Below the pieces are notes generated by a model. That model was not told the origin of the DNA, did no database searches, and saw nothing but the letters and a program-made list of their open reading frames with translations. A program made the translations under genes and the position numbers. Positions 35,986 through 45,900 of a DNA stretch of 64,000 nucleotides are shown in pieces. The DNA is from Aliiroseovarius sediminilitoris (GTDB lineage: Bacteria > Pseudomonadota > Alphaproteobacteria > Rhodobacterales > Rhodobacteraceae). The stretch is from assembly GCF_900109955.1 (NCBI RefSeq), contig NZ_FOJB01000001.1, forward strand, positions 1,488,001 to 1,552,000, read 5' to 3'. The first letter of the stretch is position 1. Each line of letters begins with the position of its first letter.

Positions 35986-38076
35986 ATGGTCGCGGTTGGA
36001 AAATTCGTGCTCTATGACGGGTTCGTTCCCCCGCTTGAAGCCGGGGATTACGATCTGGTTGCCCGCCACACGCTCAGCTCTCCGGATGTGTCCGGGCTGA
36101 ACGTGGAAACGCAATCAAGCCGCGTGCGCATTACCTCGCCCCGGTTCAAACTGCCGCCCGATCAAATCCTGTCGACCTTTCCGCCCGCCAATTCCGAAGG
36201 CGCCTATGAAAGCCGACTGCCGCAGATCGTCATCAAACGCCGGACCATGCCGTGGGAGCGCCGCCCGCTGCGCCCCGGCGATCCCGACGTGCCCCACGCC
36301 CCCGAAGAAGCCGCAGATCGCAACACGCCCTGGCTTGCGCTGGTGGTGATTGCGGAAGGCGAGGGCGAGATTTCGGTCGAGACTCCGATTGCCGACTGCG
36401 TCACGCCGGGCGTGCCGATGAATGGCCCGTCCGATGTGGTGAAGGGCCTTTATCTGTCGGTGCCCGAAACGGTGGTGCGCAAGGTATTTCCGACGGTCGA
36501 GGATTTGCGGCTGCTCGCCCATGTGCGCGAGGTCAGTCTGGCGGATACGGAAAACGCGCTTGGTGATGATGACGGATTCATGGCAGTGGTGCTGGCCAAT
36601 CGGCTGCCTCAGTATGATCGTGTGGCCTGTAAACCCGTGCGCTATATGGCCTGCCTTCTGAACCTCGAGGGCCAACTTGACGCCTTGCCGGCGCCAACCC
36701 CGCCGATCAATACGTTTCTGGCAACCCAGTTCGTGTTCAACGCCGCCGCCGTCGCGCAAAGCCAACCGGTCGATCCGGATTTGCGCTTCATGGGGGCCGA
36801 AGTGGACCAGTTTGTTGCACCTGAGGTGCCGGACGGAGACCTGCCTCGTGGTGGCCCAGCAAGTCGTGCGGTTCTGGGCGGGGTTAATCCGCGCGCAAAG
36901 ACCAAAGCACCGACGCGGGCCACGGCGACCCGTTCGGCAAAGGCTGAAGAATGGGCAACCGAGGCCGTGACGGCAAGGATTTCGGATGTCGCGACCTCGG
37001 CCAACTCGGATGATGCTGCTTTCGTGGTGCGCGACGCGATGCGAGCAGGCTTCCGGATCCCGTTTGAAGCATATGTGCTGGAGAAAACCTATCGGTTCCC
37101 GGTGCTTGCGCATTGGAGCTTTACCTGCAACGGCGCGGGGTCGCTTGACACCATCATGCAAGAACTGGATGTGGGGCTTCTGGGCACCTTGCCCGGCCCT
37201 GATGCCGAACCGCCGCGTCCTGAATGCCTGCCCGCCGTGGGCGGGGACGCGCCGCCGCCCGCCGACAAACCCCGCGTGCCGCCGGAAGTCACCGGCACCG
37301 GACATGTCGGGCTTGCGCACAAAACCCGTGAAGGGGAAGACCGCCGTGCGTGGTTCCGCGGACCCTTTGTGCCGTTTGCCACACGCAGGCGGCATCAGGC
37401 AGGTGATTTGCCGGTGCTGGCCCATGTTTCGGACCAATTGCGGCTGACGATTCCGGATGGCCGCGAGGATCTGTCGCTTGCCATCGCGTTCGAGATCGGG
37501 CGGCTTTTGGCGCTTTCGCAACCGTCCTTCGTTGCGGCCTTGATGCGGTGGCGACGCGAGCAATTCGGGGCGGAACGCGCGCGCCTTTTGAACGGCAAGC
37601 TCAGCAAGGTCGGTCAGTTCGCCGGAACGCTTGATCTGACGTTGGGCCAAGGTGTCGCGCGCGAGGTTGGCAGGCGCTTTTTGAAAGTGGCATCGGCCGA
37701 TTTGGTCGCGAATTTCGGCGATGCCCGTCCCATCGCTGACCCCGGTCGCCCGATCGAGCATCTGGCCGCCAACCCCATCACCGATCTGGCAAATGGGCTT
37801 GGGATCGACCGGCAGGTTCTGGTCGAGGCTCAGCGCCTGCGTGATCCGGCGATGCTGGACCGCGTTGCGGTGGCCCGAGGTGCGTCGGCCGAGACGCTCG
37901 ACCCTTCAATAATGCAGGCGCTTGACGCCGGGTTGGACGAGTCGCTTCGCAGCATATTGGCCCAAGGCGGGGCAAGGGCCGCGCGCGACCTGCGACGGTC
38001 GGCGGCACAAGATGAAGATGCGCTTGATGCGTTGATCCGGCACACGACCGAGCGGCGCAAGAAGGAGTTGGAATGA
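35986..38076 (+). CDS. Uncharacterised 696-residue protein of the giant-protein operon
   Basis: AGGAGG at 35971-35976 precedes ATG 35986, one base after the giant gene's stop. The N-terminal 200 residues are beta-rich: FVLYDGFVPPLEAGDYDL, a SPRFKLPPDQILSTFPP segment and QIVIKRRTMPWERR, blocks I recall from unnamed proteins in other bacteria with giant partners. A middle region carries Pro/Ala-rich linkers (around 245-330 and 400-440). The last 200 residues are helical and charged, ending in KKELE. No signal peptide, membrane segment or catalytic motif. Its stop overlaps the next start (ATGATG). A structural partner of the giant protein is my inference. Confidence 0.82.
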   Translation: MVAVGKFVLYDGFVPPLEAGDYDLVARHTLSSPDVSGLNVETQSSRVRITSPRFKLPPDQILSTFPPANSEGAYESRLPQIVIKRRTMPWERRPLRPGDPDVPHAPEEAADRNTPWLALVVIAEGEGEISVETPIADCVTPGVPMNGPSDVVKGLYLSVPETVVRKVFPTVEDLRLLAHVREVSLADTENALGDDDGFMAVVLANRLPQYDRVACKPVRYMACLLNLEGQLDALPAPTPPINTFLATQFVFNAAAVAQSQPVDPDLRFMGAEVDQFVAPEVPDGDLPRGGPASRAVLGGVNPRAKTKAPTRATATRSAKAEEWATEAVTARISDVATSANSDDAAFVVRDAMRAGFRIPFEAYVLEKTYRFPVLAHWSFTCNGAGSLDTIMQELDVGLLGTLPGPDAEPPRPECLPAVGGDAPPPADKPRVPPEVTGTGHVGLAHKTREGEDRRAWFRGPFVPFATRRRHQAGDLPVLAHVSDQLRLTIPDGREDLSLAIAFEIGRLLALSQPSFVAALMRWRREQFGAERARLLNGKLSKVGQFAGTLDLTLGQGVAREVGRRFLKVASADLVANFGDARPIADPGRPIEHLAANPITDLANGLGIDRQVLVEAQRLRDPAMLDRVAVARGASAETLDPSIMQALDAGLDESLRSILAQGGARAARDLRRSAAQDEDALDALIRHTTERRKKELE

Positions 38077-39110
38077 TGGCCAAAGCAACCCTGACCGCCG
38101 AAACCGTAATGAACGAAGCCGTGGCCGCCATCGAAGGCGTCTTGGTGGCAACAGACGTCGATGACTACACCGATGATGACAAAATCACGCCTCGGGAAGT
38201 CCGGCAGTTTCTGGCGCGGCTGCGGCTTCTGGAAGGCGTTCCGTTTTCCAATCTGGTGGCTGACAGCGCGTTGCTTCCCATCGAATCCATTCGCTTTTTC
38301 TATGTCGATCGGGGATGGACCGATGCCTTGACCCAAGGTGCCTTGTCGGTCGGAACGGTCAACACGGGGGACCGGGCACAGCTTGACCGGCTTTATGGTG
38401 CCATAGAAGACGAGATCGACAGTGAGGAACGTCTGGTGCGTCTGCCCGGCGGTGAAGAACGTCAAGCCGGGCGCGCTGGGTTGATGACGGGGTTTCTGCT
38501 GCGGTCCCGGGCGGTGTCGGGTTGGCCCGGCCTGCATGTGCGGGCCTATGCGCGTGAACCTGACGGCAACGACGAAGAGATCCTGCCCGAGTCTCATCCA
38601 GACAGGCTGAAACTTCTGCGGCTGGAACGACTGGCCCCGGCGGTGATGCTGGCGCTGTTCGACGGAATGCCCGAGGTCGTTCACATCGAGGAACCCAAAC
38701 GGGGGCTGCAATTCGGTGTCAGCTTGAAACAGACTGTGGCCAATACCTATGCCGCGTCGATCCCGGCGCGGAATGTGCAGACGGCCAATTACGTGGATGA
38801 GAACGGCAATGAGGTCGAAACGATGGCCGAAGCCAAGCGCCTGCCGGTGCGCTTCCGGCCCGGCAGCCCCGGTGTGCTGGATCTTGCCAACACGGGCCGC
38901 GCGTTTCTTGAGGATGACAGCCTTGGCATGGGGTCTGAGCTTGATGGTGCCGAGTTTGCTTTGCAGATGATCCGCTTCCCGTATCGACAGGTTTTTGGCG
39001 ACCCCCAAGTGACAAGCGATTTTGATATCGCCGCCGTGTTTCGACCGACGTTATCGAAAGAAGTGACAACGCTGGCGGCTGACTTTGAAAGGGTGTTCGA
39101 TGCCGATTGA
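38073..39110 (+). CDS. Uncharacterised 345-residue protein of the giant-protein operon
   Basis: ATG 38073 (or 38076) overlaps the stop of the previous gene. Near the N-terminus DVDDYTDDDKITPREVRQFL is an acidic, EF-hand-like loop followed by a helix, though one loop is not proof of calcium binding. Then LPIESIRFFYVDRGWTDAL and, near residue 135, GLMTGFLLRSRAVSGWPGL, conserved-looking blocks I remember from unnamed proteins in actinobacteria and other phyla. The rest is mixed alpha/beta with a RLLRLERLAPAVMLALFDG-type helix. No export signal. It overlaps the next gene by 11 bases. Function unknown. Confidence 0.8.
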   Translation: MMAKATLTAETVMNEAVAAIEGVLVATDVDDYTDDDKITPREVRQFLARLRLLEGVPFSNLVADSALLPIESIRFFYVDRGWTDALTQGALSVGTVNTGDRAQLDRLYGAIEDEIDSEERLVRLPGGEERQAGRAGLMTGFLLRSRAVSGWPGLHVRAYAREPDGNDEEILPESHPDRLKLLRLERLAPAVMLALFDGMPEVVHIEEPKRGLQFGVSLKQTVANTYAASIPARNVQTANYVDENGNEVETMAEAKRLPVRFRPGSPGVLDLANTGRAFLEDDSLGMGSELDGAEFALQMIRFPYRQVFGDPQVTSDFDIAAVFRPTLSKEVTTLAADFERVFDAD

Positions 39111-42100
39111 GCTTGATCCCCAGGCGTTGGATATCGCCATCTCGTCGCCGCGTTGGTCTGTCATCGCACGCACGGGACTTGGGGTGGACGACTTTGCGAC
39201 CTGGGACCCCAAGATCATCCGCAAACCGCGGTTGATCGTCCCGATTGATGTGCAGGCACTTTATGTCGAAGAAGGTTCGACCGAAGCGTTTGTGCGCCTC
39301 CCGGGTGCTGTGTCGACACCTGATGGTGAACCACCAGAGCCGACCCCCGCACCGCTTGATCCCGGTGCGCCGCGTCCTTCGGGCGTTCATTTGCATTGGG
39401 CGATGCCCGATGCAGTGATGAACGGTCAGATGCAGGATGTCGATGGTGACGGGCTTGGCCTTGCGGCCCTGCCGAACCGCTGGCTGGTGCTACGGCTTCT
39501 GGCCCCCGACCGGGCCGAACGGATGGCCGTCACCGGCTGGGTGATCGAAGCCGATACGACGCGGGTCATTCCACTGAAAGACTGGAAGGAAGAGACCGAC
39601 CAGGGCTTGTCGCCGACTGGCAAGACGCTGAAGGGTCGCGACTTGAATGCAGGTGCGGGCGGAAGTCTGGCCTGGACCGCGAGCTATGACGCCACGTTCA
39701 ATCGTTTTGCCTTCCACGATCCGTTGAATGATATAACGGAAGCCGCGCCAAATGGGGTTTTCGGTGATGTGGCCACCTATCTGATTGCGGGCTGGTGGAG
39801 CCGCGCGGCCGAGGACCCTCTGGATGCCGCTCGCACCGCATCGGGCTTTGCAAGCGTGACCGAGGATTTGGGTTGGCGGGTCAACAGTGACACCGGCGGG
39901 CAGACGGCGGTTACAGAACAGGCGATGCTTTACCAAGCAGAGCTGACCAATTTCGGGGTAGAAAGCGCCACCCGCTTTTCACTGGTCGATACCGGTTCGC
40001 TCGCAAGCTCAACTGCGCTTTCTGGCGCTCAGGGAGCCGAGGTGTTCTTGCCCGAGGGCGGCCGGTTTGTGGCGGTGGAACCCAAACATATCTACTCCAC
40101 TTTGTTGAACGGGATCGTTCATGGTGTGCCAGTCACAGGCCCGGTGCCCGCCGATCAGCGCCCCGATCCCCGCCGGGTTCGTGCAGCCCTTGGCCCGCAG
40201 GTGGAAGACAGTATCGCCGCACTGACGGCGGCAGCGATGGAGGGCGATGATCTTGACGCCCGGGCCGAAACCGAGCGGTTGATCGCGGCATTAACCAATG
40301 ATCAGGTTGCGAAACTGGGCGAACGCAATGGCGCGGTCGAGATCGAAGAACGCGAACATGCCGCCCGGTTCGAGGCCGAGCGCGGGCGGGACTATTCGAT
40401 CGAAAAGATCATAGATCGTGGCGGGCCGGAGAACCTGATCGCCGGTCGCGCGGCGCGCAATCGGGCCGGTAATACGGAACGTCAGGAAACCGAACGCACG
40501 CTGGCGACCGAACTGACGTGGTCGGCCACCAAACCCGGTGTCGTCAGTGTCGTGCCGGACCATCTTGGGTTCACTTCGAATTATTTCGAACGCGACGGCC
40601 GCGCGCAGGCCGAACCGAAAGTGCGCAGCGTGCGCCGCCCCGGCCCGCGCTATTTCCGGGCTTTGGAACCTGTGGTGGCGATCCGCGATGCCAAACGCTC
40701 GCGTCGCCATCAAGAGGACGGTGTGGCGTCGCCCGACGGGACATTGACCTGTCGATGGCCGAGCCAGATACCAATTGTCATTCCAGGCGGCATTTCGGGC
40801 CGTCAACATTTGGGACCCTTCCCGCATGGCGCGCTGCCGGACGAGGTCGTCAGGCTGGCGCAGAATGCTGTGATCACTGATCCGTTCACAACACCCTGGC
40901 TTGCTGAACAGGCCGCGCCGACAAGCCCGTTTCCACAAAGCGTTCTGGCCGCGAGGCTGCGGGGCGAAGTGGCGCTGCGTTATTCGCGCGACGGGCTTTA
41001 CGACGGGACTGTGCCGGGTTTTTCCGCGCCGACCCGGACCGGCGAGGCGTCCGTGCCCGGCCCGATGGAGGCCGCTTTGGGCGATCAACTGCGCCGCCAT
41101 TCCTTGCTGGACGGCGTGGATGCGGCGCCGTTGGGTGTGACCGTCTGGGCGCAGCCCTGGTCGCCGATCTGGTTGGAATGGGAAGTCGAGCTTGATCTGA
41201 CTGATCGGCTGACAGGTTGGGCGCTGGGCCAGGTCGATTACGATGCGGCCCCACCGCCGGGCGGCTCCACCAGGGTCGTTTCAGGCCGCAGCCCCATCAA
41301 CAATGGCGCTGCCGAAAGCCTGACAGCGACCGTCACGAACTGGATGACCGCCGAGGATTTGCGCGATATCGACGATGAAGGGCAGCTTGACGAAGACGGC
41401 GAAAAAGAGGTGCGCGCGGTCTACAAGCACCTGACGAATGCTGATGTGATCTCGGCCACGTTAAGCGGTATTCACGAAGCCTTGTTGGGCTTGCCAGAAG
41501 CACCGGATGGGCAGGTCGAGCAACCAGATACAAAGATCGCACCGATTGATCTGCCACAGCTTTTGTTCTCGGGCCGGATCAGGATCAACACAGCGCGTTT
41601 GGTGGATGCGTTCGGCAGAGTGCTCGATGTGGAGCCGGGCAGGGTGGTGCATCCTGCGGCCTTGGTCCAACCCGGTCCGTGGTTGGAACTTCCCCCCCGT
41701 TTGACGCGGCCCGCGCGGATTGCGTTCCGGTTGGCCGATCCGGCGGATGGTGCAGCCCTGCCGCGAGAGGCGACGATCAATCAGGAACGCCCTGACCTGA
41801 TGGTGAATCCGGTGGCCGGGTTCCTGTTGCCCGATCTGATTGACGAGGCGCTGGAAGTCTTTGATGCCGCTGGCACGCCCTTGGGGCAGTTGCAGCATGA
41901 ACCCATCGGCGGTGGCGTCGTATGGGAGATCGCACCGGGACGCGAAGGGCCGGCAGATGCCGGACCGCTTTTTGACCTTCGCCCTGCCGCGCAGCCCCTG
42001 GGCCGTTTCGCGGCGGCGATGATCGAAGCCGATGCGCGCACCCGGGGTGGCACGGCGCTCAGCGCCAAGCGTGAAACGGCGCTTTCGGCTTTTCTGCGGG

Positions 42101-42900
42101 CGGTTGATACGACGCTTTGGTCGATTGACACATTCGCCTCGCTTGGCACGCCGCATATTGCAGGGTTGGTCGGTCGACCGATGGCGGTGGTGCGGGCGAC
42201 GATCCGGATGCAGATCTATGACGATCTCGATCTCTTGGATCTGTCTGCGCCCGGCGCCCGTGACGCGCGCAAGGCGGTTTATGACGACCTGGCAGATCGC
42301 GCCTTTCATGCGCGTCTTGGCGAATTCACCCGCGATGATGACGGGGTATATGGCTATTTTATCAACGACGACTATCGACGCTTCCATGTGGTTGACAAGA
42401 TAGTCAAAACCCGCGCGCTGGAAAGTGGGCGGCGCAGGGGCCAGTTCGCTTCGTTGGGCGCATCGCGCATTCCCGCGCCGGACCCGATCGATCACCCCTA
42501 TCTGGTCGGCGAGGATGAGTTCCCCATTCATCTGGGCGAGGTCATCCGACTGACGATCCTGATGCATCCGGCGGGCAAGGTGCACCTGACTTCCGGCATT
42601 GTGCCGCGAAAATCGCTGCAACTCGCGCGTGATTGGGTGGATCCTGGGCTGGGACGGATGGCACCGTCGGCCCGGATTGGCCCGGTGCTGATCGACCCTG
42701 ACAAGGTGCGCCTGCCAAAGATCGCCAGTTTTGGAGAAGATCAGATCTGGACCCGACGCGACACGCCGTTTTCCTGGAAGGACGACCCCATTCTGGCGGC
42801 AACGCAAGCCGCGCTTCTGCCGGATGCGCCGGCGGCGATCGAAGAGGGATATGTGCGCATAGCCACCGCACCGATCCCCGGCAACGAGGAGGAGAGCTGA
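39100..42900 (+). CDS. Uncharacterised 1266-residue protein of the giant-protein operon
   Basis: ATG 39100 follows GAAAGGG and overlaps the previous stop; an earlier in-frame ATG at 39085 is possible. Residues 90-110 contain PSGVHLHWAMPDAV, followed by a beta-rich region (to about 350) with AGWWSRAAEDPL. Residues about 365-460 are helical and highly charged. Then PWSPIWLEWEVELDLTD near residue 690 and a C-terminal domain (about 980-1240) with LTSGIVPRKSLQLARDWV. These blocks recur, as I recall, in unnamed bacterial proteins of similar size. Essentially cysteine-poor, with no signal peptide or membrane segment. The gene ends in TGATG shared with the beta-propeller gene. Function unknown. Confidence 0.82.
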   Translation: MPIELDPQALDIAISSPRWSVIARTGLGVDDFATWDPKIIRKPRLIVPIDVQALYVEEGSTEAFVRLPGAVSTPDGEPPEPTPAPLDPGAPRPSGVHLHWAMPDAVMNGQMQDVDGDGLGLAALPNRWLVLRLLAPDRAERMAVTGWVIEADTTRVIPLKDWKEETDQGLSPTGKTLKGRDLNAGAGGSLAWTASYDATFNRFAFHDPLNDITEAAPNGVFGDVATYLIAGWWSRAAEDPLDAARTASGFASVTEDLGWRVNSDTGGQTAVTEQAMLYQAELTNFGVESATRFSLVDTGSLASSTALSGAQGAEVFLPEGGRFVAVEPKHIYSTLLNGIVHGVPVTGPVPADQRPDPRRVRAALGPQVEDSIAALTAAAMEGDDLDARAETERLIAALTNDQVAKLGERNGAVEIEEREHAARFEAERGRDYSIEKIIDRGGPENLIAGRAARNRAGNTERQETERTLATELTWSATKPGVVSVVPDHLGFTSNYFERDGRAQAEPKVRSVRRPGPRYFRALEPVVAIRDAKRSRRHQEDGVASPDGTLTCRWPSQIPIVIPGGISGRQHLGPFPHGALPDEVVRLAQNAVITDPFTTPWLAEQAAPTSPFPQSVLAARLRGEVALRYSRDGLYDGTVPGFSAPTRTGEASVPGPMEAALGDQLRRHSLLDGVDAAPLGVTVWAQPWSPIWLEWEVELDLTDRLTGWALGQVDYDAAPPPGGSTRVVSGRSPINNGAAESLTATVTNWMTAEDLRDIDDEGQLDEDGEKEVRAVYKHLTNADVISATLSGIHEALLGLPEAPDGQVEQPDTKIAPIDLPQLLFSGRIRINTARLVDAFGRVLDVEPGRVVHPAALVQPGPWLELPPRLTRPARIAFRLADPADGAALPREATINQERPDLMVNPVAGFLLPDLIDEALEVFDAAGTPLGQLQHEPIGGGVVWEIAPGREGPADAGPLFDLRPAAQPLGRFAAAMIEADARTRGGTALSAKRETALSAFLRAVDTTLWSIDTFASLGTPHIAGLVGRPMAVVRATIRMQIYDDLDLLDLSAPGARDARKAVYDDLADRAFHARLGEFTRDDDGVYGYFINDDYRRFHVVDKIVKTRALESGRRRGQFASLGASRIPAPDPIDHPYLVGEDEFPIHLGEVIRLTILMHPAGKVHLTSGIVPRKSLQLARDWVDPGLGRMAPSARIGPVLIDPDKVRLPKIASFGEDQIWTRRDTPFSWKDDPILAATQAALLPDAPAAIEEGYVRIATAPIPGNEEES

Positions 42901-45900
42901 TGCGATACAACTGGCCGGGTCGCGGACGCGCTGGCATCGACTTCGCCGCTCGTCGTCACGATTTCAATGCCTTCACCGACATTCATGCGCCAGAGGGATT
43001 GTTTGACGAAATCTTTGGCAATCGCGCGGATTATCTGCGCGTTCTCGAAGATCTGGGCGCTTTTACCGACGCCAATCGCTGGATTCCGCTTGGACCGACG
43101 GGAATGATCAATGGGCAAGCGACCGGCAACCCTGTCGTGGCCGGACGCGTCCGGGATCTGCAAGTCTCGCCAGATGGCAGCCGGGCCTATGCCGGTTCAG
43201 CCAATGGTGGGGTGTGGGTGACACTCGATGCCGGGCAAAGCTGGGCACCGCTTGGCAGTTGGGGGGTGAACCCCAGCGCGGCTTCGGGCACGGGCGGGCG
43301 TGTGCAATCGTTGACCATCGGCGCGCTTGATGTCGAGTTCGGCGCGACGCCGGATGACGATGTGATCTATGCCGCGACCGGCGAACTAAGGGCCATCACC
43401 GGGCGGACCCATGCTGATGATCATGCAGGGGTCGGCATATTGCGGCTTGATGGCACGCTTTCCAGTGCCTTGGGAAGCGTGGGATCAATCCCCTGGCTGC
43501 GCGAGGGGACCGCGCTGCGGGGCGCAGGGGTATTCAGGCTGACCCATGAGCCAGGCGTGCCGCTGTCGTTCGACCCCACTGGCAGCAATGTGATGATCGC
43601 GGCAGCGTCGTCCGGGTTGTATTTTCGCGATGGCCCGTTTGTGGCGGATGCAGCTTGGGATCGGATCGAACGCGCGCCCTTCGACTTTGATGCCGACACC
43701 TGGCCGCATGTTTCGGATGTGTTGTGGACCGGATCGACCCCGAAACGCATCTTTGCAGCCCTGACCCACAACGAGACCGGCAAGACGGCTGTGTATGTCA
43801 CCGAAGGCGGCCCGGACAGCAATTACAGCAAGATCAGTTTGAATGGCGTACGACGCGGGGCGCGGCTGAGCATGGCCGTCGCGCCGTCCAACCCGGATGT
43901 GGTCTATGTGCTTGGCACCGGTGCACATAACCGCGCACGGCTGTGGCGGATCGAAGGCACCGGCCCCGCACGTGTCGTCGATGATGTCCCGCCCGGTCTG
44001 TTTGGCAAGCCGAAGATGGATGGCACCACTGTGAAGGTGGACGGCAATTCATCGCATTATAACAACTCTGTGGCGGTCGATCCGACGAATGAAAACATCG
44101 TCTATGTCGCCGGATCGACGATCCGGGTCAGCAATGTCTCGAACGCGAACATGCACAAGCTGACGATCAGCGGCTCCCATGCCGCAAACGACTACAGCAC
44201 GGATTTCAACACCAGTAACAACCTCGCGGCCGAGACAGACGCGACCTTTTTCGGCAACATGGCACATGCAGACGTTCACGCAATCCGGCCCGTCGGAAGC
44301 GAGGTCTGGATCGGGTGCGATGGCGGGGTTTTTGTGGATCGCGGTTCTGGCATGGTGTCGCTGAACTATGGGCTTGCCATTTCGGAACCCGGTTTTCTGG
44401 CGTGCCATCCCGACGTGCCAGGTGCGCTTATTGCAGGCACGCAGGACAATGGCCGGATTGAAAAGGTTGGCGGATCGCTCTGGCGGCTTTGGCGCAAGGG
44501 CGATGGCGGGGGCGTTGCGTATCACACGACCAACCCGGCCTACTATCTTGGTCAATATACCGAAGCCTCATGGCGGGAAAATCAGGGACGGTTCACGCGA
44601 CCCGTCTTTCGGACCACGGTTGCTGCGGGCAGCGCTCCGCCCGAAAGCGAAACCAAAGAGAACGACGCCTCGCTGTTTTACAGCGGAATCGCTGCGGTGG
44701 CAGGCGAGGTGGATGAAACCCGCATCGCCATCGGCACGACGCGCGTGTGGTTTTCGCCCGATTGGAACCCGGCAAATGCAGACAATACATGGGTAACACT
44801 GCCATCGGGTGAAGATGCCCGCACGCCGGGATCGGAAAATGACGGGCAGGACAAGTTTGGCGACGATGAAATGGCGGTGACGCTGCGCTGGGCACAGCGC
44901 GGCGACGCGACCAATGATTTCGACGGTGCGCGGCTTTTGATCCTGACCAACAAGAACATCTACCAATACAGCTTTGATAAGGCCGAGGACAAATGGACCG
45001 CTCACCGGTTCACCGAAAAGAAGATGAAGAACCGGATCCGCAAGAACGAAGATATCGAGACCGGTCCATCGGAAAAGCTGCCCTATATCGGCAAATGGAC
45101 CGATGTCTTTTCCCATGACCGGACGCGCGGCAGCCACGGCTCGTTTTACGTCGCGACGACGTCCAAATCGAAGATGACAGATACGGGCGAGGTTGGTGAA
45201 GCAGACCGGATGGACACGCTGTGGTGGTTTGACGGCGAAGAGACCTGGCATCCCACCGGATTGCGCAATCAAGGGCTTGATCCGCTGGCTGGAACCTCGG
45301 GCACCAAAGCCCCACAGTTTGCGGTTGTGGTCCATCCTGACGATCCGAATATCGTTTTTGTCGGGGGAAGTGCAGGTGTGTGGCGCGGTGTATTGAGCTT
45401 TTCAGGCGACACGCCAAGTTGGAACTGGACCGGAGAACTGAACGGTCTGCCGCAGGCCGTCGTGCAGGATCTGGTGATTTTCCGAGAGGGGGATCTGAGG
45501 CTTCTGCGTGCCGCATTGGAAAGCCGGGGGATCTGGGAGTTGAATATCTCGGACTCGTCAACGTCAGTGGGCAATACCTACCTGCGCGTGACCAACCTTG
45601 ACACCCGGCAGGCCGAGATTGATGCCGCGCCGATTGACCCGTTGAGTTCCACCAGCCCCCCTGCGACCTTCACGCTGGATATGAGCCCGGACATATATGT
45701 GCATGGTTCAGCGGCGCCGCCGCCCTGGGGCATGGGGGTCTTGCCCAATGAAGCGCAGATGTTCGATCGAACCGAGCGTGAGCGCACGCCGTTCAGGCTG
45801 AGTTTTCGCCGTTCGCCCGGCACTTATCCGACCTATGTCATGGTGCATCACCGGGACACCGATCCATTGGCGGGCAATCAGGTCACGGTGGTCCTGCTGC

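Noticed and set aside
36115-37761. A 548-residue open frame antisense to the 696-residue gene
   Set aside because: It lies wholly inside a well-supported gene, has no family match or ribosome site, and shows the His/Arg/Gln-rich composition usual for antisense frames in high-GC DNA. Similar antisense frames at 37830-39008 and 41461-42807 were dropped for the same reason.
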